64,000 nt of DNA from Oscillospiraceae bacterium (GTDB lineage Bacteria > Bacillota > Clostridia > Oscillospirales > Oscillospiraceae): assembly GCA_015067785.1 (NCBI GenBank), contig SVLR01000006.1, positions 1 to 64,000 on the forward strand. The letters are read 5' to 3'. Position numbers and translations under genes: made by a program. How positions within the stretch are numbered: position 1 is the stretch's first letter; every line of letters begins with the position of its first letter. Under the pieces are notes generated by a model. The model was given only the letters and a program-made list of their open reading frames with translations. It was not told the DNA's origin and did no database searches. Below, piece by piece: positions 20,456 through 27,036 of this stretch.

Positions 20456-22819
20456 ATGGAGCTACTGAAGCACGCCAGATTTTTATATCAGCCGGTACGG
20501 CCTCTGGGGAAAAACGGGGCACTGGTTACGGGCTGTAAGGCCCATTGGCAGCTTGCCTGTACTGCGGCAGCGGAGGGCACGGTGCTGCTGAAAAATGACG
20601 GAGCTTTGCCACTTCAGCAGGGAACACGGGTCTCTCTTTTTGGACTTGGCGCAGGGGATTTCCTGTTCGGCGGCGGTGGCAGCAGCGCTGTGGTCACCGA
20701 TCGGCATATCTCTCTTGGAGATGGTCTGCAAAATGCCCATAATGAGGGAAAACTGGATTATTTCCCGGAAACTGCGGAATTTTATGTCCGGGAAGTTGAA
20801 AGAATCATAGAGGAAGCCCACAGAAAATATCCCGTTCATGGGGATTATACTGCGTGGCGGAGAAGCACCCAAATGATAATGCCGGTGATGCCGGAAGAAC
20901 TGTACCAAAAGGCGGTAGCCTTTGGCGGTACAGCAATTTTCTGTGTCAGCCGCTACACGGCTGAGGGCGATGCGAACGGTGACCGTAAGGGCGGTAAGGG
21001 TGACTTTTATCTTTGGGATGAAGAGCAAGCGCTGTTGGATCGGCTGTATGCGGACTTTGAGAAGGTAATTGTTGTGCTCAATACCGGCGGCCCGGTATCC
21101 ACAGAGGAATATAATAAAGCCGGCGCGGTTTTGTATCCACTTTTTGGGGGCGCCATGGCAGGTACAGCCTTAGTACAGATATTGCTTGGCGAGAAGTACC
21201 CCTCCGGCCACTTGCAGCATACCCTTGCCCGGCGCCTGGAGGACTATCCATCCACTGCCGGTTTTCACGAAAGTGAAAATTATGTAAACTATACGGAAGA
21301 TATCTTTGTTGGCTATCGCTATTTTGAAACATTCGCACCTGAGAAGGTAGCGTATCCCTTTGGCTTTGGCCTTAGCTATACCACTTTCAGGGTGGAAACA
21401 AAATCTGCCATACTGGAAAAAAACACAGCAAAGATCTCTGTACTTGTGAAAAATACAGGAAACCGTCCCGGAAGGGAAGTGGTGCAGGCGTATTTGACTG
21501 CCCCGCAGGGTAAACTGGGGAAAGCAAAAAAGGTTTTGTGTGCCTTCCAAAAAACCCGGGAGTTAAAGCCGGGAGAGGAAGGGGAGGTAAAGCTCTCCTT
21601 TGATATCCGCCAGTTTGGTTCCTTTGATGATTTGGGGAAAATCCAAAAGAGCGCATTTGTGCTGGAAAAAGGCACATATTCGGTACATATTGGCACAAAT
21701 GTCCGGGATACGGAGCAGGCGCTTATTTTTGAGTTTGAACGGGATGTTGTCTGTCGGCAGTGCCACGCGTATATGGCACCCCGTGCGCTCCCGGAACGGC
21801 TGACTGCCAATGGCACAATGGAAAAACTTCCTTTTGCGGAGAAAAAGCCCCATCGTCCTATGGGCAAAGGGCTCAACGCTGCGCCTTGTGAACAGTTCTC
21901 CCTTGCAAATGCACTTGCAAATGGAGAAATTGAGGAATTTTTGGCATCTCTTACGGAAGATGATCTTGGCGAGTTTCTCTACGGACATCCTATGATGAAT
22001 GCCTCTCATACCAACGGTATTGGTGTGTCTCCCCGCAATGGTCGGCGGGATAAGATGCTCGTGCCGCTAGTGCCAACGGCTGACGGGCCGTTGGGTCTGC
22101 GGATTCGGGAAGGCCGTGGCGTAGCGCCTACCTATTTCCCCTGTGAAAATACCGTTTCTCAAAGCTGGGATCTGTCCCTTGCACGCAGGATCGGAAAAAC
22201 CATTGCACGGGAAGTCAAGGAGAACAACATCGGTATTTGGCTGGCACCGGGACTGAATATCCACAGAAACCCTATGGGCGGACGGAATTTTGAGTACTAC
22301 TCCGAAGATCCCTTGATTTCGGGTCTGTTTGCTTCCGCCTGTGTCAGCGGTGTTCAGTCTGAGCAAATTGCGGCCACGGTGAAGCATTTTTGCTGCAATA
22401 ATCGGGAGAATAACCGTCGGATCGCAGATTCCCGTGTTTCCCAACGGGCGCTTCGGGAGATCTATCTCCGGGGCTTTGAGATCGTCGTGAAAAAGGCAAA
22501 GCCTTGGGCTTTGATGACCTCCTATAATTTGGTCAACGGAGAGCAGTCCAGCGCGAACTGGGAGGCCATTAACGGCATCCTCCGTGGAGAGTGGAGGTAC
22601 GACGGTGTGGTGATGACCGACTGGCGGGTGCGGTCCAATTTGGAGGACGAGGTTTACGCCGGCAGTGATGTAAAAATGCCGGAGAGTGTAACACAATTTT
22701 ATGAATACGCACCGGAGCAGTGCGATCCCGGCCAGTTGCTTCGGGACGGAGCGCTGGATAAAAACGCAGCCGTGTCCGCTGTTCGCCGGATCGTGCAGCT
22801 AATGGGCAAGCTGGAATGA
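20456..22819 (+). CDS. Glycoside hydrolase family 3 with permuted domain order
   Basis: 787-aa cytoplasmic-type enzyme (no signal peptide). The usual GH3 order is swapped: the C-terminal-type alpha/beta sandwich comes first (residues about 30-290, with AAEGTVLLKNDGALPL and VVLNTGGPVS), then a fibronectin-III-like domain (about 300-420), and the N-terminal-type TIM barrel is last (about 530-787, with PTADGPLGLRI, KHFCCNNRENNR and DGVVMTDW). The Asp of VVMTDW is the expected nucleophile, and Lys-His of KHF binds substrate. Permuted GH3 enzymes are known among gut and rumen Clostridia and usually act as beta-glucosidases or xylosidases; the exact specificity cannot be read. Confidence 0.88.
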   Translation: MELLKHARFLYQPVRPLGKNGALVTGCKAHWQLACTAAAEGTVLLKNDGALPLQQGTRVSLFGLGAGDFLFGGGGSSAVVTDRHISLGDGLQNAHNEGKLDYFPETAEFYVREVERIIEEAHRKYPVHGDYTAWRRSTQMIMPVMPEELYQKAVAFGGTAIFCVSRYTAEGDANGDRKGGKGDFYLWDEEQALLDRLYADFEKVIVVLNTGGPVSTEEYNKAGAVLYPLFGGAMAGTALVQILLGEKYPSGHLQHTLARRLEDYPSTAGFHESENYVNYTEDIFVGYRYFETFAPEKVAYPFGFGLSYTTFRVETKSAILEKNTAKISVLVKNTGNRPGREVVQAYLTAPQGKLGKAKKVLCAFQKTRELKPGEEGEVKLSFDIRQFGSFDDLGKIQKSAFVLEKGTYSVHIGTNVRDTEQALIFEFERDVVCRQCHAYMAPRALPERLTANGTMEKLPFAEKKPHRPMGKGLNAAPCEQFSLANALANGEIEEFLASLTEDDLGEFLYGHPMMNASHTNGIGVSPRNGRRDKMLVPLVPTADGPLGLRIREGRGVAPTYFPCENTVSQSWDLSLARRIGKTIAREVKENNIGIWLAPGLNIHRNPMGGRNFEYYSEDPLISGLFASACVSGVQSEQIAATVKHFCCNNRENNRRIADSRVSQRALREIYLRGFEIVVKKAKPWALMTSYNLVNGEQSSANWEAINGILRGEWRYDGVVMTDWRVRSNLEDEVYAGSDVKMPESVTQFYEYAPEQCDPGQLLRDGALDKNAAVSAVRRIVQLMGKLE

Positions 22820-22829
22820 AAAATGGGGG

Positions 22830-22858
22830 TTGACAAAACTGTCAATCGGTGGTATGGT
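22830..22858 (+). promoter_or_regulatory. Promoter with overlapping dyad upstream of the ABC exporter leader
   Basis: -35 TTGACA (22830-22835), 17-nt spacer, -10 TATGGT (22853-22858). The -35 is the left arm of the inverted repeat TTGACA-AAAC-TGTCAA (22830-22845), a possible repressor site. Confidence 0.7.
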
Positions 22859-22891
22859 AAAGAAAATTTTTACAGAAAGGAGTGAAGCATA

Positions 22892-22954
22892 ATGACAATG
22901 ATGGTTAAGAACAACATAGGGAATAAAGGCTTCGCTCCGGAGTGTTCGCAGTAG
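22892..22954 (+). CDS. 20-codon candidate leader peptide upstream of the ABC exporter
   Basis: Short ORF: ATG at 22892 with an excellent AAAGGAG ribosome site 9 nt upstream, encoding MTMMVKNNIGNKGFAPECSQ and stopping with TAG at 22952. It lies between a consensus promoter and an intrinsic terminator that precedes two ABC half-transporter genes. This layout recalls leader-peptide attenuation, as described for bmrB-bmrCD of Bacillus subtilis, where ribosome stalling lets transcription read through. That it works this way here is inference; the peptide itself is not one I recognise. Confidence 0.6.
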   Translation: MTMMVKNNIGNKGFAPECSQ

Positions 22955-22980
22955 GCGTATTTTGCTATTGTGACTGTATC

Positions 22981-23010
22981 AGGCGCGGGCTTTTGCCCGC
23001 GCCTTTTTAT
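22981..23010 (+). terminator. Intrinsic terminator / candidate attenuator before the ABC exporter
   Basis: Perfect 10-bp stem AGGCGCGGGC / GCCCGCGCCT with a TTTT loop and a T-run, 26 nt after the leader stop and about 20 nt before the first ABC gene. Without read-through the exporter would be silent. Confidence 0.85.
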
Positions 23011-23030
23011 ATTTTGACAGGAGATGTGAA

Positions 23031-24845
23031 ATGAAAGAAAAAACCGAACAAAAGGCCAAGCTTTCACTGCTGCTTCGTTTTCTGCGGGGTTCGAAGCGGT
23101 ATTTTGCCCTGGGTATTCTGGCGGCAACGGTGACAGCCTTGGCGGATATGATAAACCCCCAAATCATCCGGGCAGCAGTGGACTGCGCCATTGGCGGTCA
23201 GGAGGGAGAGTTCCCGCAGTTTGTAATGGACTGGGTAAATTCCATCGGCGGCTTTGCCTATTTGGGACAGAACCTATGGATTATGGCGCTGGCGGTGGTG
23301 GTCGTTGCTGCCTTTCAGGTGCTTTCCCAATATGCCTTCCGTGTCTTTAATACCAAGGGTGCAGAAACCTTGGTAAAGACCATGCGGGACGGACTATATT
23401 CCCACATTGCAAGACTGCCCTTTTCCTGGCATATGGGCAACCGCACCGGTGATATTATCCAGCGCTGCACCTCGGATATCGATACGATGAAAAACTTCCT
23501 TTCCGAGCAGCTGACCTCTATCTTCCGGATCGTCATCGTGATCGTGCTGTCAGCGATCTTTATGCTGTCTATGGACCCAATGCTTACCCTGATCGCGTGG
23601 ATCCCGATGCCGATCATTGTGGGCTATTCCTTTGTTTTCCACAAGAAGATCCGGGACGGCTTTACGGACTGTGATGAAAATGAAGGTAAGCTGTCTGCTA
23701 TGGCGCAGGAGAATCTCACCGGTGTCCGTGTGGTCCGGGCTTTTGGACTGGAGCGCGCTGAGGTGGATAAATTCAAAAAGCAGAATGATTTCTATACCGG
23801 TCTCTGGGAGAAAATGGGAAAGATCCTAAGCAGCTTCTGGGCGACCGCAGATATTCTCTCAGGACTGCAGGTGCTGCTGATCGTGGTATTTGGCGCGGTA
23901 TTCTGCGTAAAGGGACAGCTGCTGCCCGGTGAGTATATTGCCTTTATTTCCTACAATTCTATGCTCATTTGGCCCATCCGCCAGCTTGGCAGAATGATTG
24001 CGGAAATGAGCAAGGCGGGCGTGTCGATTGATCGCGTCTTCTATATTATGAATTCTGCGGCAGAAAAGGACGAGGAAGATGCCACGGATGCCCCGATGGA
24101 TGGAGATATCTGCTTCGAGCATGTAAATTTCTCTTATGAAAATTCTCCCCAAATGCTCCATGACATTCATTTTACAATGAAGGCAGGCACGACCCTCGGC
24201 ATTTTGGGCGGTACAGGCAGCGGTAAGAGTACGATGATGCTGCTTTTGGATAAGCTTTACTTATTAAAGCCGGAGGATGGGCGTATTACCATCGGCGGTA
24301 CGGATATTAACAAAATTCGCACCGCCCATCTGCGGAAGAATATCGGTATGGTGCTGCAGGAGCCGTTCCTGTTTTCCCGGACCATCCGGGAGAATATCGG
24401 CATTGCTTCTCCGGATATGGAGCTGGAGCAGATCCGGGCAGCGGCAAAAGCGGCGGCATTGGATGAAACGGTTATGTCCTTTACTCAAGGCTATGAGACT
24501 ATGGTGGGTGAGCGGGGCGTGACTCTTTCCGGAGGTCAGAAGCAGCGGGCAGCCATTGCCCGGACACTTACTCAAGATGTACCCATTATGATCTTTGACG
24601 ATTCCCTCTCTGCGGTGGATGCGGAAACCGATGCGAAAATTCGCAGCGCCATCTCCCAAAGATTCGGCAAGGCCAGCGTGATTTTGGTGTCCCACCGGAT
24701 CACCACCCTTAGCGCGGCGGATAAGATCATTGTTTTGGATCGGGGGCGGATCGTGGAGGAAGGTGCCCACGAGGAGCTTAAAAGTGCCGGCGGCATTTAC
24801 CAAAAGATCTACGAAGCCCAGACCGGAGCAGGGGAGGAGGACTAA
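23031..24845 (+). CDS. Heterodimeric ABC exporter, subunit A (degenerate Walker B)
   Basis: 604 aa: six membrane helices (residues about 20-330), then an ATPase domain with Walker A GGTGSGKS (about 390), signature LSGGQKQR (about 500) and Walker B IMIFDD (about 523). The residue after the Walker B Asp is Asp instead of the catalytic Glu, so its own site cannot hydrolyse normally, while its intact LSGGQ serves the partner's active site. This is the classic pattern of BmrC/TM287-type subunits of multidrug exporters. It is 2 nt upstream of the partner gene, with an AGGAG ribosome site. The substrate is unknown; drugs or toxic peptides are typical. Confidence 0.92.
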   Translation: MKEKTEQKAKLSLLLRFLRGSKRYFALGILAATVTALADMINPQIIRAAVDCAIGGQEGEFPQFVMDWVNSIGGFAYLGQNLWIMALAVVVVAAFQVLSQYAFRVFNTKGAETLVKTMRDGLYSHIARLPFSWHMGNRTGDIIQRCTSDIDTMKNFLSEQLTSIFRIVIVIVLSAIFMLSMDPMLTLIAWIPMPIIVGYSFVFHKKIRDGFTDCDENEGKLSAMAQENLTGVRVVRAFGLERAEVDKFKKQNDFYTGLWEKMGKILSSFWATADILSGLQVLLIVVFGAVFCVKGQLLPGEYIAFISYNSMLIWPIRQLGRMIAEMSKAGVSIDRVFYIMNSAAEKDEEDATDAPMDGDICFEHVNFSYENSPQMLHDIHFTMKAGTTLGILGGTGSGKSTMMLLLDKLYLLKPEDGRITIGGTDINKIRTAHLRKNIGMVLQEPFLFSRTIRENIGIASPDMELEQIRAAAKAAALDETVMSFTQGYETMVGERGVTLSGGQKQRAAIARTLTQDVPIMIFDDSLSAVDAETDAKIRSAISQRFGKASVILVSHRITTLSAADKIIVLDRGRIVEEGAHEELKSAGGIYQKIYEAQTGAGEED

Positions 24846-24847
24846 CT

Positions 24848-26650
24848 ATGAAAGAAAAATCCACCCATCTTAAATTTTTCGGCATTGGGAAAGTCCTGCC
24901 GTTCCTCAAAAAGGTCCGGGGAATGATCCTTTGTATGGTGGCGCTCGGTCTTATCAGCAGCGGTGTGGATGTGATCATGCCCCTTTATCAGCGGTATGCG
25001 CTAAACCACTTTATCGGGGAAGGTACATTTGATACACTGCCTTTCTTCATCGGACTGTATGTGCTGACGCTCCTTGTGGCAGCGGTGGTGAACTACATCT
25101 CCTGCGCGCAGGCAACCATTGTGGAAATGCGTGTTGCCCGGGAGCTGCGGCAGAGAGGCTTTGACCATTTGCAGACCCTGTCCTTTTCCTATTTTAATCA
25201 AAACAGTGTAGGCTATATCCACGCACGGCTTATGAGCGATACCAGCCGGATCGGCTCCTTGGTCTCCTGGTCGTTGATCGACTTTGTGTGGCGCGTCAGC
25301 TATCTTGTAGGCGCGATTGGGACAATGCTTTTCCTGAATTACCGACTGGCGCTGATGGTGCTCTCCGTGCTGCCGCTGCTGGCGGTGCTTTATATCATCT
25401 TCCAAAAGAAGCTTATTACTGTCAACCGGGAGATCCGGGAGATCAACAGTAAGATCACCGGCAATTTTAACGAGGGCATCACCGGCGCAAAGACCATTAA
25501 GTCCTTGGCTGTCGAGGAGGAGATGGATGACCGTTTCCAAAAGGAAACCACTGCTATGCGGGCGAAAACCGTGCAGTCCGCCCGGATCCGGGGACTTTTT
25601 GGCGGTACGATGGCATTTGCTTCTTCCGTGGCGCTGGCCATCGTTTTGTGGCAGGGCGGTCATATCGCAAAGGAAGAAATTGGAACATTTTCTGTCTTTA
25701 TGTCCTATGCCCAGGGTATGATGGAGCCTCTGCGCTGGCTGGTGGATGCCATTTCTGACCTCATTACCACGCAGGTCAATATCGAGCGGTTTACAAATCT
25801 CTTGGCGGTGCGCTCCGATGTGGAGGACACCCCCGAGGTCATCGCGAAATACGGCGACAGCTTCGAACCGAAAAAGGAAAACTGGGAACCCATCAAGGGG
25901 GATATCGAATTTCAGGATGTAACCTTTATGTACCCTGACGGGGAAGAAAATGTGCTGGAGCACTTCTCCCTGAAAATTCCCTTTGGCACACATTTGGCAA
26001 TCGTTGGCGAGACCGGCGCCGGCAAGTCTACCTTAGTAAATTTGGTTTGCCGCTTCTATGAGCCTACCGAGGGAAAACTGCTGATCGACGGAAAGGATGC
26101 CCGGGAGCGTTCTCAGCTTTGGCTTCACGATTCTATCGGTTATGTGCTGCAAACGCCCCATCTGTTCTCCGGCACGGTGCGGGAAAACCTGCTGATGGGT
26201 AATCCCAATGCCACCGAGGAGCAGCTTTGGGATGCGCTGAAGGTGATCTCTGCGGAGGATGTGGTAAACCGACTGGAAAACGGACTGGACACCGATGTAG
26301 GGGAGGGCGGCGATCTGCTCTCCACCGGTGAAAAGCAGCTTATCTCCTTTGCCCGGGCGGTTTTGGCAGATCCCAAGATCCTGATCTTGGACGAAGCCAC
26401 CGCCTCTGTCGATACCCTGACAGAAGCGAAAATTCAATCGGCAATGGATAAGATCACCACCGGAAGAACATCCCTTATGATCGCCCATCGGCTGTCTACC
26501 GTCCGCAATGCGGATGTGATCCTGGTGGTCAAGGACGGCAAGATCATCGAGCAGGGCAACCATAAAGAACTGCTAAAAAAGAAAGGCTACTACCACGCCC
26601 TCTATACCCGCCAGTACGAGGACGAGGCAACGGCGAAGATACTGTCTTAA
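24848..26650 (+). CDS. Heterodimeric ABC exporter, subunit B (consensus ATPase site)
   Basis: 600 aa, membrane domain (residues about 20-320) plus ATPase with Walker A GETGAGKS, consensus Walker B ILILDEATASVD and switch AHRLS. Its signature is degenerate (LLSTGEKQL instead of LSGGQ), which complements the degenerate Walker B of subunit A. Together they form one active and one inactive nucleotide site. It is translated right after subunit A and ends at a strong terminator. Homologs include BmrD and TM288. Confidence 0.92.
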   Translation: MKEKSTHLKFFGIGKVLPFLKKVRGMILCMVALGLISSGVDVIMPLYQRYALNHFIGEGTFDTLPFFIGLYVLTLLVAAVVNYISCAQATIVEMRVARELRQRGFDHLQTLSFSYFNQNSVGYIHARLMSDTSRIGSLVSWSLIDFVWRVSYLVGAIGTMLFLNYRLALMVLSVLPLLAVLYIIFQKKLITVNREIREINSKITGNFNEGITGAKTIKSLAVEEEMDDRFQKETTAMRAKTVQSARIRGLFGGTMAFASSVALAIVLWQGGHIAKEEIGTFSVFMSYAQGMMEPLRWLVDAISDLITTQVNIERFTNLLAVRSDVEDTPEVIAKYGDSFEPKKENWEPIKGDIEFQDVTFMYPDGEENVLEHFSLKIPFGTHLAIVGETGAGKSTLVNLVCRFYEPTEGKLLIDGKDARERSQLWLHDSIGYVLQTPHLFSGTVRENLLMGNPNATEEQLWDALKVISAEDVVNRLENGLDTDVGEGGDLLSTGEKQLISFARAVLADPKILILDEATASVDTLTEAKIQSAMDKITTGRTSLMIAHRLSTVRNADVILVVKDGKIIEQGNHKELLKKKGYYHALYTRQYEDEATAKILS

Positions 26651-26655
26651 ATAAA

Positions 26656-26690
26656 AAAGAGCGTGTTGCAAAGCAACACGCTCTTTATTT
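26656..26690. terminator. Terminator between convergent ABC and XRE genes
   Basis: Perfect 14-bp stem AAAGAGCGTGTTGC / GCAACACGCTCTTT with an AAA loop and A/T-runs on both sides; its right arm overlaps the stop codon of the XRE gene. Confidence 0.88.
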
Positions 26691-26906
26691 GCGTCTATAT
26701 TCGTTGGGGATGCCTAAGAGGTAGTCGGCAGAAACCTTGAAAAAGTGGCAAAAAGCAATCATATCTTCTACGCTGGGTTCGGATTTTCCGCACTCAATGT
26801 AGGAAATTTTTCGCTGGGTCATATTAAGTGCCTGCCCCAGCTCTGCTTGGCTCAGATCCATATCCTCCCGGAGATTCCGGATCTTTTCGCCGAAAGATAG
26901 CTTCAT
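26685..26906 (-). CDS. Small XRE-family repressor
   Basis: 73 aa, essentially a lone Cro/C1-type helix-turn-helix (MKLSFGEKIRNLREDMDLSQ, then ALNMTQRKISYIECGKSEPS), ending with the FFKVSADYLLGIP tail common in SinR-like repressors. The ATG at 26906 has GAGGT 7 nt upstream; the GTG at 26915 overlaps the ribosome site and is rejected. It is divergent from the BspA-like gene, and two near-identical 17-bp operators lie between them, one inside the other gene's promoter. It very likely represses that gene and possibly itself. Confidence 0.82.
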   Translation of the reverse strand: MKLSFGEKIRNLREDMDLSQAELGQALNMTQRKISYIECGKSEPSVEDMIAFCHFFKVSADYLLGIPNEYRRK

Positions 26907-26933
26907 ATTGCTCACCTCGGTATTATTCTACCT

Positions 26934-26950
26934 TAGATAGAAACTATCTA
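26934..26950. promoter_or_regulatory. 17-bp operator 1 (TAGATAG-AAA-CTATCTA)
   Basis: Perfect dyad fitting TAGAYAGAAAYTRTCTA, centred 25 bp from operator 2 and immediately upstream of the -35 box of the rightward promoter. Confidence 0.7.
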
Positions 26951-26979
26951 TTGACAATTAGACAGAAATTGTCTATACT
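26951..26979 (+). promoter_or_regulatory. Promoter of the BspA-like gene
   Basis: -35 TTGACA (26951-26956), 17-nt spacer, -10 TATACT (26974-26979). Operator 2 fills the spacer. Confidence 0.8.
26959..26975. promoter_or_regulatory. 17-bp operator 2 (TAGACAGAAATTGTCTA)
   Basis: Dyad with the same consensus as operator 1, located between the -35 and -10 boxes. Bound repressor would block RNA polymerase directly. Confidence 0.7.
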
Positions 26980-27036
26980 TTTTAATATCATAGTGTTTTT
27001 TCTCGGGTACAGATTGAAAAAGGGAGGATCATAGAT

